A stretch of DNA of 64,000 nucleotides from Catenaria anguillulae PL171 (GCA_002102555.1 MCFL01000003.1:1-64000), one strand, 5' to 3'. Positions 32,764 through 43,990 are shown, counted from the stretch's first letter. Translations and numbers: made by a program. Notes: generated from the letters alone by a model not told the origin.

Positions 32764-34926
32764 ATGCAAGCAGCTGATGATGCCTTTGCCGATCTGGCCC
32801 TCACGGCAAAGGACCGCGCCCGCCGCTCGCTGCTGCTCGAGTACGAGGCCCGCTTCCAGTCGCAGTCGCAGTCGAGGAGGGCGTCAATGTCAATGTCAAT
32901 GACCTCCACTCCTCCCGTCCTTGCATCTTCCGTTGCACCCGCCGCGGCCGCATCCACTGCCTTGTCTCCGTTCACCAATGACGCAGTCAACGACGACGAC
33001 GACGACGGCTTTGATCCGTACCACCACGCTTCATCTGGTGACAACGACGACGATGCCCATGTGGACGACGATTTGGCCCGTCAAGTGGCCTCGTTGCACG
33101 CCCAAATCGACCACCACCTGCTGCTGCGACGTCAAGCGGAACAGGACACTCGGCCGCGGTCATCCACTTTGGCCCTTGGCCTTGACCACCACCTTCCTCG
33201 GCTCAAGCGCACCGACCGTCCAGTATCTTGCCCGCCGCTTGCCTCCAACCCGTTCTCTTCACTCTCGTCTGCACTCGCCCTTTCGGCCACGGCGGCACGC
33301 ACACGGTCTGCACCCACATCAGCATTCCCGTCGCCCTCGCTCTGCAACGCCCCGCTGCTCTCTCCAAGTGCACTTAGTCACACAAATGCACATCCAGCAG
33401 ACAATGAATGGCGCCCGCCATTGCCGAACCAATGGTCGGCCAATGTGCTCGACGATGTCGACTTTCTCGACTCGGGTGCCTTGCCTGTTGCGGCCTCTCC
33501 TATCACATCGGGACCTTGCTCCCCATCGACCGAAGCGGAGGATCCGCTCATCCGCCTGGCACGCGACACGGGCCCGCCGTCGCCCACGCTCTCCGTCATG
33601 TCCTCGCTCGCATTCGAACTCGCAGGCGCACTGGGCCACGATCCGCCGCCGCTCATTGACACGGTCACCTCGACATCTACCTCACCCACGGCTCTCGCGT
33701 TTGACGATAAACCCATTGATTACGACAACGACGGCGACCAGGACGACGGCGACGACGTGGACCCGCGCACCGTCCCGCTCGTTGCGCACCGCACCGTGCT
33801 CGACTCGGATACGGTTGTCACAACGTATGCGTACCCGCAGCACACCAACGCAAAGCGTGCAAGTTACATGTCGACAACTGCATCTGCGGCGGCCATTGCG
33901 CGCAACAGCGTACTTTCATCAGCGTCCACCAGTGTGCCCGGATCCAGGCGCACGTCGTCGGCCATGCGCGCCGACCGGCGCCCGTCGTCCATGTTATCGT
34001 CTGTTTCCGGTGCACACCGGCTTTCGGCGGCGGCTCGCCGGTCTGGCGCACACAGTGTGCGTGGATCCGTGTTTATTGACACCGATGCCGATGTGATTGT
34101 GTCCACGTCGTCGGCGCGCGCATCGGTGCGCGGATCGTTTATGGAAATGCGTGCAAACATGGAAATGGACGTGCTTGCCGACGACCCGAGCGTGCTCGCA
34201 TACGACTCGCCTTTGGATAACAACATCCCCGACGAGGACGAGGATATGGATGAGGACGAGGACGCGCTCGGGTCAGTGCAAGCACTCACGCGCTGGTCGC
34301 ACCGGTTCTCGGTGCCGCCCAACCCGTTTGTGGATCCGGATGAAGACCCATTGACGAATCCAGCGGGGTGGACGCGGGGTGAATCTGCCGTCGACCAAGA
34401 GGATCATCGCGAAGAGGAGCAGAGGAGGAGAACGAATGCGTCGCTGGATGCCTTGGCCGCAATGCGCGATAATGAGGATGTGCATCAAGGCACCAGCCAT
34501 GCTATGCTCCGGCTCATGGGCGTTCGCGATCCGCCCCCGGCGGCTACGGCCGCCGCCCACGATGTCGCCCATGGGTATGATCCAGACGATCCGCACGCGG
34601 CGATTCTCGATCCAAGCGACTTGGGCCTTGGCGGACTCGGGATCGGTTCATCGCTTGCCGATGACCTCGGCGGCGGTGGCGCTGGCCTGTCACTTGAAGA
34701 GGAACTGGCCGACGCCGAACTCAAGCGGTTTAGCACCATGCTTGACCGCGTCGCGAGCCAGATTGAGGACTTGCGGGTCTCGGATACAAAGCTCACGGCT
34801 TCTTTGGAAAAGGTATGTGCGCGGTGCCGCATGATTCAGACGGCAGGACCGGGCGTTCGCGAGTATTTGGATCCGTGCGATGTGCATGGGATGCCCGACG
34901 AGTTGGACCAGGCGCCTAGTCGCTAA
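32764..34926 (+). CDS. Large acidic, Ser-rich protein of unknown function
   Basis: An intact single-exon frame encodes 720 residues. MQAADDAFADLALTAKDRARRSLLLEYEARF opens a charged helical start. Most of the protein is low-complexity: Ser-rich, with several Asp/Glu runs (NDDDDDGFDPYH, DYDNDGDQDDGDDVD, DEDEDMDEDEDALG). The last 90 residues look folded: LSLEEELADAELKRFSTMLDRVASQIEDLRVSDTKLTASLEKVCARCRMI is a predicted coiled coil followed by a CxxC pair. DEDEDALGSVQALTRWSHRFSVPPNPFVDPDEDP carries an NPF-like tripeptide, which can bind EH domains of the endocytic machinery. That is only an inference. No domain is recognised. It is tandem with POB3 after a 299-bp gap. Confidence 0.6.
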   Translation: MQAADDAFADLALTAKDRARRSLLLEYEARFQSQSQSRRASMSMSMTSTPPVLASSVAPAAAASTALSPFTNDAVNDDDDDGFDPYHHASSGDNDDDAHVDDDLARQVASLHAQIDHHLLLRRQAEQDTRPRSSTLALGLDHHLPRLKRTDRPVSCPPLASNPFSSLSSALALSATAARTRSAPTSAFPSPSLCNAPLLSPSALSHTNAHPADNEWRPPLPNQWSANVLDDVDFLDSGALPVAASPITSGPCSPSTEAEDPLIRLARDTGPPSPTLSVMSSLAFELAGALGHDPPPLIDTVTSTSTSPTALAFDDKPIDYDNDGDQDDGDDVDPRTVPLVAHRTVLDSDTVVTTYAYPQHTNAKRASYMSTTASAAAIARNSVLSSASTSVPGSRRTSSAMRADRRPSSMLSSVSGAHRLSAAARRSGAHSVRGSVFIDTDADVIVSTSSARASVRGSFMEMRANMEMDVLADDPSVLAYDSPLDNNIPDEDEDMDEDEDALGSVQALTRWSHRFSVPPNPFVDPDEDPLTNPAGWTRGESAVDQEDHREEEQRRRTNASLDALAAMRDNEDVHQGTSHAMLRLMGVRDPPPAATAAAHDVAHGYDPDDPHAAILDPSDLGLGGLGIGSSLADDLGGGGAGLSLEEELADAELKRFSTMLDRVASQIEDLRVSDTKLTASLEKVCARCRMIQTAGPGVREYLDPCDVHGMPDELDQAPSR

Positions 34927-35509
34927 CCGTTGTCTTCAGGATGTATTCAGGATGGGCGGTTGGATTCTTTTGGATGGCTTTGTCATGTATATTTTGGGTT
35001 TGCTGCCTAGGTCAGTGGTGTGTTGCTTTTCGTCGGTTTTTGTTGTCTCAGTTTGTTCAAATTGCTCGTCATGCTCTCTCATTTTCGCTCTTTGCTTGTC
35101 GTGACCACGACCTCAACGTTGTTTTTTGTTGCTTCTTCTCGCCGATTCTGTTCCCCAATAGACAATTTCGATACCGCATTGCGCTTTCCAGTGTAGGGAG
35201 TGTGAATCTGGGAGGGCGGTCGTCCAGCGCGTAATTCGACGTGAGACGAGACCTGAGGATTCTGCCTTGAAAGACGATGGTTGGGAACCTGTACAGCACA
35301 GTGACCCAGCAGCGCAAAACCATCTTTCTGTAATCAATCGACCCGACCGGCCATCTTGCCATCCCGTGTTATCGTCCCAGATGTCTGCCTAGAAAAATTC
35401 CTTGGCTTCGGCTTCTTCTTGAACTCGGCTCCTCCTCCCGGGTGATCTGGGCGTTGTGTCATAAGGATCACTTTATCCACTACATTTGAAAATCTACGTG
35501 TATTCGTTT
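34927..35509. other. Convergent intergenic spacer
   Basis: This lies between the 3' ends of the Ser-rich gene (+) and OGG1 (-). It is T-rich near 35000-35140. No gene is seen. Confidence 0.35.
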
Positions 35510-37060
35510 TCAATCCAACCGTCGTCGTCGGCGCTTACCTGTGACAACATTGTCCAAGCTGACATCGGCCGATACCAACATAAGCTTTGGCGCGGAAGCC
35601 TCGATTAACCAAACTGCCGCCGTCGCTGCTGCTGAGGCCTTGCGTTTTCTCTTTGATGGCGCCGCTGGTGCGGTCGCTGATTCTGAAATAGCCGCGGATT
35701 CACCTGGGAGATTGGCAGAGGCTGCGGATCCTGCCTCAATTGCGGCAGCCTTGGATTTGGATTTCGGGTTGCCAGAGTTGCGCGCCAGGTCGGCCGTGAA
35801 CAGGACCTGTGTTCGCGAGTCAGTGAGAAAGCGGCGCAGCGTGTAATGATGAAAAAGCATGCGATTGAACGTACGGAATGCGCCCATCCTGCCTCGGGCC
35901 CGAAAAGAGTTTGAAAGAGCTTGACGACCTCGTCGTAAGTTGTTGGTGTGAGCGACTTGGATTTGGTTGATGGTTTGAACTTGTAGTCTCTCGTGGCAAT
36001 CTGCCAGACATCTGACATCAGAGAGTGAGAATCATCATGAGGAATGTCGATACGCTCGAGGGAGCGGCTCAAGAATGGAATCATGTACGAGTATCCACAG
36101 GAATGGCACCAGGTTGGTCAAGCGACATGAGAGCCACTGCACAAAAGTCCCACGTTGTTAGTCTGGAGGGCTGGTGCTGACGAGCACACTCAACCTCGGC
36201 TCATCGGCGTACATACCGCAATCGGCAACTTTCCGGCCAACGCCCTGCAACTGTACCAACGCATCCCTGACCTCCGCATACCCTTTACCCCTCAACCCAA
36301 CCAACCACGCCTCGCCGCCCAGCCCGCCCAATGTTTTGACTGTCGCTGCAATGTACTTTGCCCGATACCCAAACCCCAAGCCGCGCAGCACGCCCTCGAT
36401 CTCGTCTGCGCTTTGCACTAATCGGTCCATTGATGGAAACACATACATTGGCGGCAGCGCTTGCTCCTCGCCGCCAATGTCGAGTAGGCCGCCAGGGTAC
36501 ACGCACTCGCCGTACCGCATTGCGAGCGCCTGGACCATGCCTGTGATGCGTGCAATGTTGTTGTTTGCCGAGCATATGAATGCAAACAGGGTTTCGACGG
36601 GCGGCTGGCGCAGAAGGCGGATGCCTGGAACGAGTGGGGAGACGTGGGCAAAGTGCGAGGGGTCGCGCGTGGACCAGTCGAGGTACAGGGCGGGCAGAGA
36701 GTAGGATAGTTGGAAGTAGTCGTGCAGGAGCAGGTAGACTGGATCGTGACTTGGGGCCACCACAGCGGCAGGATCCCTTGACGGAGCAACGAGATACTGT
36801 GTGGGAGGCAACGGGGTTTTGGGCACAGGTTGCTGGAACTGGGCCTGGGAACGAGGCGAGCCGAAGGAGCGGAACTGGACCTCGTCATTGTGTGTCCGCA
36901 GCAACACGGGGACGGCGTGGCCCGGTAGCCGCAAAGTGTTGTACCAAATACCGGACGGCAGGCGGGTCCAAGTGAAGGATTGGCCACAGGTGAGGGTGCG
37001 GTCGAGGGCCAGCTCGGCGGCCGACGTGAGCCTGGTCCAATTGGGTGTCCATGCCATCAT
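35510..37060 (-). CDS. OGG1: OGG1, 8-oxoguanine DNA glycosylase/lyase
   Basis: OGG1 removes 8-oxoguanine from DNA in base excision repair. Four exons (36217-37060, 36089-36136, 35875-36011, 35510-35806) with 68-80-nt GT-AG introns give exactly 441 residues. LDRTLTCGQSFTW is the conserved N-terminal stretch. LFAFICSANNNIARITGMVQALAMRYGE and the helix-hairpin-helix segment LQGVGRKVADC (catalytic Lys about 277) are diagnostic. [25 protein letters not shown] carries the catalytic Asp (about 296) in the GPD loop. GPEAGWAHSVLFTADL is the typical C-terminal end. The protein then extends about 90 residues into an Ala/Ser/Lys tail ending GKRRRRRLD, a likely nuclear signal. It is divergent from the prefoldin-like gene with only 48 bp between start codons. 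Confidence 0.94.
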
Positions 37061-37108
37061 GTCATGCGGATTCAGTAATAAGTCAATGCATTGAGTGATT
37101 CAAGAAGC
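37061..37108. promoter_or_regulatory. 48-bp divergent promoter of OGG1 and the prefoldin-like gene
   Basis: The two ATG codons point away from each other across only 48 bp. Transcripts therefore probably start inside the opposite gene's 5' part or have almost no leader. No motif is recognised. Confidence 0.35.
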
Positions 37109-37684
37109 ATGCAAGCCATTAGCGATCCGCTCAAGCACTTGGCCGCCGCCAACCTCGATGTCGTCAAGCAAGAGCTCGACTCGCTCCATCCGCACGCGGT
37201 ATGGATGTTCTGCGGCCTGTGTCTGTCTCGCACTGAATGAAGAGTGAAGCCATGTCTCACTCAAGGCCATTTCCCCACATCAATACGACAGAAAGTCTAC
37301 CAGAAGCGGGTCGGCAACTCAAATCTCTTCTTTTTGACTCCGCGGCCCTCCATCGATGCCGCCGTCAACGGTATTCTCATATCTCCACCCATGGACCCAA
37401 CCCAGGCCCAGGTGGACGCATAGTAAATATTAACTTGGCCCTGTGTTGATGCTTGCTATGTAGAGGCATTGCTCTTCCAGGACGCTCAGCAGTATCCTTC
37501 AACGCGGCCCATGCTTGAATCGCTTGGAGAGCCGATTCCATCGGAAATCAGCAGACAAGATCCGTTGAATGTTGCCGACGCAAACGGCACCGATGCCAAG
37601 CAGCAAAAGCAGGCAGCTGTGCAGAGGTCGTCTTCATCGTCTGGATCCAAGGGCAAGGGCAAGGGGAAGCGCAAATCTCGGTAA
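37109..37684 (+). CDS. ASDURF-like small prefoldin-family protein
   Basis: Three exons (37109-37198, 37292-37370, 37464-37684) join to 129 residues. MQAISDPLKHLAAANLDVVKQELDSLHPHAKVYQKRVGNSNLFFLTPRPSIDAAVNEALLFQDAQQYP reads as helix, short hairpin, helix. The core KVYQKRVGNSNLFFL closely resembles KVYRQQQNSNIFFL of human ASDURF, the prefoldin-like protein encoded by the upstream frame of ASNSD1 and a subunit of the PAQosome (R2TP/prefoldin-like co-chaperone). The conserved K-x-Y, N-S-N and F-F-L positions are kept. The tail is Lys-rich (GSKGKGKGKRKSR). The acceptor at 37463 was preferred to one 17 nt downstream because it keeps the frame. The family assignment rests on this short motif plus length. 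It is convergent with HIS5. Confidence 0.6.
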
Positions 37685-37779
37685 AATGACGAGTGGGCTG
37701 TGCTGTGCTGTGCCGTTTCATGAATGCAATTGCAACTCATAATGAATGCGTGTATATTGGATTGTTGTGCAAAGTTCGC

Positions 37780-38970
37780 TTACGAGTTCTTGAAATACTC
37801 TTGCCACTGCTTCAACAACACCCCATTCTCCTTCTCTGTTCCCACCGTGATGCGCAAACATCCAAAGCACCCAGGCTCCTTGCCCCTAAACCTCACCACC
37901 ACCTTGTACTGTTCCGCAAGGGTCTTGTACAGGGCCTCTGCCGTCTTGTTGCACGGCTTGCCCTCCTTGTCGAGCACCTCCATCAACACGAAATTGGCAT
38001 CGTTGGTGCCGAGCACTTTGCCCGCCCGAGGCAACCGCGGCAGCTCGGTCAGCAACCGTTCGCGCTGCGCATTCAACTTTGCAATCGTGTCAGCAAACTG
38101 TTCGAGTCCCTCAGGCGACATGGCCGCCATGCCAAGTTGGGCTGTCGGATTGCTGATATTGTACGGAGCCTTTGTCTTTGAAAGCACGGCAATCAAGTCC
38201 TCGCTCGCATACGCCACGCCCAAGCGCGCACCGGCCATGCCAAACGACTTGCTGAAAGTTTGCGACACGAGAAGGTTTGGGTAGGTGCCGAGCAGTGCGG
38301 CCGTGGATTGTTTTGGTTGCCCGTTGGTGTCGGCGCCAGTCACAAAGTCGATGTATGCCTCGTCGACTACCACAAGCCCGTTCCATCCGTCAAAGTTGAG
38401 GATGGATTCGATGTCTGCTTGGTTCAGGTACGAGCCCGTGGGATTGCCTGGCGAGCACAAGAAGACAACCTTGATGGCATCGGATTCGCGGGCAAGTGCC
38501 TCGAGCACGCCAGGTACATTGAGCTGGAACCCAACATGGTCGGGCGCGAGTTGCAATGGCACCTTGACCACAGCCACATCGTTGATGTCGGCCGACACAG
38601 AGTACATGCCGTAGGTTGGCGGACAAATGAGGATCTTGTCCTTGCCTGGGGTGCAGCACACGCGCATGACCAAGTCAATGACTTCGTCGGATCCAACGCC
38701 CAGGAACACATTGTTGGGCGAGGCAAGGTTGCGGAAGCGTGCGAGCGCTGACTTGAGCGGCACGTGGTGCGGGTCCGGGTACCGGGCGAGCGATTGCGGC
38801 GGGGTCGACGTGGCGGCGAGCGTTGAGGGCGGGATGGCCGGGCCGTAGGCGTTTTCGTTGGCATCGAGCAGGATGCCCTCCGAGTAGTCGTCGCGGGCAC
38901 ACCGGTACGGGTGCAAGCGCCAGATGTTTGGGCGGATGAGAGCCTTGAGGTCAAAGGTACGTGGAGACAT
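37780..38970 (-). CDS. HIS5: Histidinol-phosphate aminotransferase
   Basis: This PLP enzyme makes histidinol phosphate from imidazole-acetol phosphate in histidine biosynthesis. From the ATG at 38970 the protein reads MSPRTFDLKALIRPNIWRLHPYRCARDDYSEGILLDANENAYGP, which matches the start of yeast His5 (FDLKRIVRPKIYNLEPYRCARDDFTEGILLDANEN). SPGNPTGSYLNQADI, VVVDEAYIDF and QTFSKSFGMAGARLG (PLP Lys) are the class I/II aminotransferase motifs. GCLRITVGTEKENGVLL is the conserved end. The 396 residues are a normal length. An upstream in-frame ATG at 39057 would add 29 Ser/Pro-rich residues. I prefer 38970 because it coincides with the family start. No intron and no frame problem. Confidence 0.94.
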   Translation of the reverse strand: MSPRTFDLKALIRPNIWRLHPYRCARDDYSEGILLDANENAYGPAIPPSTLAATSTPPQSLARYPDPHHVPLKSALARFRNLASPNNVFLGVGSDEVIDLVMRVCCTPGKDKILICPPTYGMYSVSADINDVAVVKVPLQLAPDHVGFQLNVPGVLEALARESDAIKVVFLCSPGNPTGSYLNQADIESILNFDGWNGLVVVDEAYIDFVTGADTNGQPKQSTAALLGTYPNLLVSQTFSKSFGMAGARLGVAYASEDLIAVLSKTKAPYNISNPTAQLGMAAMSPEGLEQFADTIAKLNAQRERLLTELPRLPRAGKVLGTNDANFVLMEVLDKEGKPCNKTAEALYKTLAEQYKVVVRFRGKEPGCFGCLRITVGTEKENGVLLKQWQEYFKNS

Positions 38971-39499
38971 GGTGATGGATTGAGTTGTGTGCTTTGACGG
39001 AGACGGAGGCGAGGACGGAGCGGTGGAGTCTGGGAAGGAAGAGGGGGTGGATTGCATAGATAAATGTGATGTTTCGACACGGCGCAAATGATGGGGAGCA
39101 GTGATGGATGTCGACGGAGGTGGATATGATATTTACATGTACAAGACTCACCATCGTCCCATCACGTGCAACTCGGAAGCAGCGATTGCGTAATGGCCGA
39201 CAACGGCACCGAGCCGGGGCCACAAGAAGAAGCGATATCGATCGATCGAGGGCGGGGGCGATGCAGCGGGACGTCCGGCCCATGTCCGCCTGCTACGCCC
39301 ATTCATACCCACTGTGTACCGAGCGCTCGGTCCGGTACGACAAGCTTCGTCCGTCTCACAGCGATCGCCTCCAAACGTGAAGAGTGAGTCATCGCTTGCT
39401 CGACCACTGCCAACGTAACCTCTCACCAACCTCACCGTGCTGAATCTTGCATGCACACTGCCCGTGGAAGAAATACTTACTCAATGCAATCACCATCCA
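38971..39499. promoter_or_regulatory. Divergent region between HIS5 and a large nuclear protein gene
   Basis: This 529-bp spacer holds ATCGATCGATCG near 39237-39245 and otherwise unremarkable sequence. TGACTC-type sites are the usual general-control element of histidine genes. I noted GAGTCAT-like sequence at about 39386-39393 (GTGAGTCATC), which resembles a Gcn4/bZIP site, but it is only one match. Confidence 0.3.
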
Positions 39500-42400
39500 A
39501 TGAAGGGCAATCCAAATCCGAACAAGTGGAGGAGCGGGCCAAAGGGCAAGGGAAAGGCCACGCCCAACATCAACACCAACACCACCACCAAGACTGGCAC
39601 GAAACTAGTCGCCAAACCGTTGGCGGCGGACATGTCAATCGACCGATTCCGCACACGGTCCATGGACCATTCCCTGCACGATGTGCTGCCCTCGCTCATC
39701 TCAAACGCAATCAAGTCGCTCGACCCAGAGCTTTGTCCAACACGCGCGGATCCCAGCATGGCCTTTGCTCGGTACCGAAACATCATCAAGGATCCGGCCA
39801 CCGTTCGGTTGCTCGTTACGTCAACTGTATGTCATTTTCCACGTCCCATCATTGGCCCGCCCGTGTCGCTGATTCTCGACGCGGTCATCGTTATCGTCAA
39901 GCATATTCCTTTGTAGTGCCAACCTGGATGCCACCCAAAGAATCGAGTCGATCCAAACGCCGTATTCATTGCAGCGGACAAGCGTCACACCATTTCGCTT
40001 TCATTTGCCGCACAGGGGCTTGCTCGCGTGCTCGACGAGTACGACCTCCAAAAGGGTTCGATGCAGGCTTCAAAGTTCTCATGTCGGCATTGGCCGTTCT
40101 TTCACAGGCATGATTCTGTCAAGTCGACTGCCGCCCTCAAAGACAGGTACATCAACGTCGCACTTGCCAACCTCGAAATGGCCGTCAATCTTGACAACTT
40201 TCCGCGCGAAGTTCGCCTGCACCTGGTCGTGATTCAATTCACAATCGATTCGTATGAACGACCCGACGAGCCAATCAATAATACTGCCGATATCGAGCGA
40301 CACCATGGAGTATTGGCGCAGTTGAACTTGCGACGGTCATTGTACGCTTGCTTGATCTCCCGCTACCCCTTCCCAATCCCAGCTCACCTTGGCAAATCTA
40401 ACCTGTGCATCTTCCCAGATTCATGCGTCTCCGCCCGAATCGTACGCGTCATCGTCACATTTGGCTCTCAAAACCGCCATCGATCTCACATTCTATCCGT
40501 AGCCACCGCATTTGTCAGCACTCGCCCTCCCGCCGACCGGCTCCTCGACCTCCTCGACCTGTGCGCGCCACCCTCATCCTCGTCCGAGACTGGCGATCTG
40601 GGCTCGCCTCGCTGCTATTTCCTCACGGACACACAGGAGCAAGCACTGGCCAATGTCCCTTGGCCACCTGCAAACGCGTCACAACTTGGCACCCACAGCA
40701 GTCAGGGACGTGCCGAGGTTAGCTCCCAACGTTCACTCCCGCCCAGTCCACCGCCCGAAGTTCTCGATCATCCACCCCCACCTCTGCATGTTGATGATGC
40801 TGACGACACGCTTGACGCTGATACCGCTGGCGACCTATCAAAAATCTCGTTGCCGCCGCCCTCTGGCGTCACGGCGTCACAGCTGCCATCATCGCCTGAT
40901 CACGACGACACTGCAGCTTCACGTCATGCTGCCGGGCAGCGCTTGCTTCCAACCTTTTCCGATTGCGACTCACCACGTATCCTCTCGCAAAGCGTCTTGA
41001 CGCGTTTCTTGGCTTCCAACACGGCACATCAGCTTCCACCCCCAACGATCGGGCACAGCGGCGAAGAACAGACCATATCTAGTTCGGAATCACGCCTTTC
41101 ACCTCAATTCATCTCGCATGACACATCGGTGCAGGATTCATATCTGGCGGCGGACGACGCGCTCGAGCCTGAACCTACTTTCTTGTCGCGCCTCCCGCAT
41201 TCATCCCTATTCCGATCCACCGCCTCGTCCTCGTCGGCGCCAACTGCATCACCTGCCGCGTCAACTTCTGGCCCTGACGATCAGTTCACACCGCCCTCAC
41301 CTGGCTCGAGCAGCGACATCGAACACGAGGCAGCGGTACGGGCGTCCAATCATGGATTCTTCATGCCGCCGCTGAGTACACAGCAGTTAATGCTTCAGCA
41401 CGGGATTGGCGATGTGGCGTCTGCAACCCAGGCGTTTGCGACGCAGGTGATGGCGTATGAGGATGACGTGGGAGCTGGAGGTGAGGGACAGGTGTCGTTT
41501 GATGGGATGTTGGAAGAAACGTCAAGGTGGCCGGTAGAGCGAGTGCAGGGTCAAAGGCAGGTGATTGATGGTGGCGATGTGAGCGGTGACGACGGCAACG
41601 ACGATGACAAGGAGTCTGAGTTTGTGGACGCGGTACCTTCTGGATCCAGCGACGACATTGCGCCTGACTCACTCATGTACTTGACGCCCGATCAAGTCGA
41701 GGACATGGACGCCGATGCCTATGTCGAGGCTGAGGACGAGCTAACGCAGGAGCAATTGTCGTTTGAGGTCACGGTTGATAACCTGTTCGACGTGCGGGCG
41801 GCGACTCAACTCTCAGCCTCCACCATCTCGACGCGACCCGCACCGCCGATGCCAGCTGCGCGCGAGGTGATTGAGGTTTCCGACTCGCCCGAACCGTCTC
41901 CTGTGCTTCGTACATCCCTTTCGTCACCATCGAAGTCGCAATCACAATCAGACCCTTCCTTCGCTGCCTCGGCTGCTGCCGATGAGACCAATAGTACCGT
42001 CGTGTCTGCCACGCAATCTCAATTCTCGCCCCATCTACACGCAGCTCGAGCTGCTCGTGTCCCGCTGGCGCCCAATGAGGCCATTTCGATCCACTTTCCA
42101 CCGCCTGCGCGCGAGCCGCCCATTGTGGTGTCGGATGAATCGACCATTTCGACAGGTTCGCAGACACAAACGGATACGTCGCTGCTGTCGTTGCTTGCTG
42201 CGTCTGGGTCAGGGTCCGCGCATACAGGGCTAGACCTGAGCATGTTTACTGTCTCGCCGACCCAGTCATTTACGAAAACGAGTCAAGATGGACCGTCGAA
42301 GGGAAAGGCGGGAATTGAACTTGCGGCCGTCACCGAGGAGGAACAAGTTGCTCCGCCACCAAGCTTTGCCGAGGAGCCGAGCATGTTGATGATGTCGGCA

Positions 42401-43816
42401 TTTTCGCCCATTGCTTCTATGGCTTCCACGGGGCCAGTGACAAGTCCAGCCGGGCGTGCTGCACCTTATGCGTATCCAACTTTGCCGCCTTTGCCGACTC
42501 GATTTCTCCCTTACTCAAGCGTAGGTGCAGCCGACAAGTCACCTCCGGCTTCCTCGGCGGGCAAACCCAAGCTCACTCGCCGGCCGCCGCGACCATCTAC
42601 GGCCAGACCTTCCAAGATAGCAGTCACACCGGTTTCTTCTGCGGCCTCGTCACCTTCGTTTGCCAAGCCGGCCACTCGACCCGCAACCGCACTCGCCTCA
42701 CCAAAAACCAAGCGAGCTCGTCCCTCGATACAGTCAGCCCCCACGACCGAAGGAAGTGGATCGTCCGATTTGATCGCCACCTCGCCAAATCGTTGTGGCA
42801 GCACCTCGCACGTGGCAAAAGTTTTCGCGTCAGATCGATTTGCGAGACCCGAGGTTGATTTATCTGCGCGGTTGCTTCGCGTTGCGCCCGGGTTGCCGTC
42901 GCTGACCGTTCCAGACACCGCTCGGGGTCCACCGGCAGCAGTCAGCGACCCAGTGACGACTGGGGTCGCGGTAAAAGAAACGGAGACGAGGCAGACTGTC
43001 TCGCATGTCCGGCCGCAGGCCCACGGACGTCATCAGGCGGCTGTGCAGGCGGACGCGATACTGCAAGGAAGCCGTGCACCGTCGACGTCATTGGGCACCG
43101 AAAAAGCGCGCAGCCATGTTGCCGCCGCCGTTGGAGGCAAACGAGCAGCGTCTACCGCGCCGGCAGGTCGTGCCCGTGCGTCTAGCCCTGGGGCTGCGCA
43201 ATCTTATAACATGGTGGTGGATGTGCCCAAGGAAGTGTCGACGACAAAGACAATTGGAGCAGCGCATGTGCAGCCAGAGCCAACACTGAGAGCACGTGTC
43301 CTGAATGATCCTGCATTTTTCACCGAGAAGCCGCCATCAGTGGCCCAAGGGTCCCAATTACGCCCACCTCGTCACCAGACACCAGCTTTTTCACCATCTT
43401 CGCAACGACGACGACCACCATCACCTGCTCCGTTAGTACCACCTGCTGAACGCGCGCCGACACAACCGTCATTCTCCTCACATTCGCCGCCTCCGCCTCC
43501 ACCTCAAGTGCCACCTGCGTCCAACATTTTTTCGACGCGCTCACACTCGCCCTCGTCCACGCTTGGCCCGCAACTCATTATCCGCGGCGTCAAGCGCAAG
43601 CACGACTCAAGTAAGCCAAAGCCCCCGATCAACGTGGATCCGTTCGAGGCCGAGCGAGCGGCCATGGCGGCCATGCTTGCTGCGCCGCGACCTAGCCGCG
43701 CGAGCGCCACTGGTCGTGAGTCGAAGGCTGCGGGAAAGAAGAGCAGAAAGAGCCAGCCGGGCGGTGAGGCAGATGACGAAGGCCAGCCGCCGATCAAGAA
43801 GCAGCGCAAGATGTAG
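39500..43816 (+). CDS. Large nuclear protein with folded N-terminus, function unknown
   Basis: Four exons fit: 39500-39826, 39917-40341, 40419-40441 and 40503-43816, giving 1362 residues. The 77-nt and 61-nt introns around the 23-nt exon sum to a multiple of three, so the genomic frame also stays open through them. The N-terminal 300 residues look folded: LHDVLPSLISNAIKSLDPELC, NAVFIAADKRHTISLSFAAQGLARVLDEYDLQKG, INVALANLEMAVNLDNFP and VRLHLVVIQFTIDSYERPD. The strand-rich pattern, with a K-G turn, loosely recalls OB-fold proteins of the TPP1/Est3 type, but this is speculative. From about residue 300 it is disordered (Ser, Pro, Asp/Glu). It ends GKKSRKSQPGG and IKKQRKM, likely nuclear signals. 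It is convergent with the LEA-like gene. Confidence 0.65.
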
Positions 43817-43990
43817 CAGCGTGAGTGAGACCTTCCTTGCACATTTTTTTTCGTTGAATTGAGTTCGAGTATATTCAACGTTGATCAGGATCTTGATTTG
43901 CTTGATGGGGTTTTATGTACAATACACGACTGTAGACTCGCTCCTAATCTTCACCGGTTCCCCATCAAACGCAACTCTCGCCAAACCAAT

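Noticed and set aside
40028-40340. Start of the large nuclear protein at the long frame's first codon
   Set aside because: That codon is CTG-like rather than ATG, and an upstream exon (39500-39826) joins in frame through a clean GT-AG intron, so the true start is upstream.
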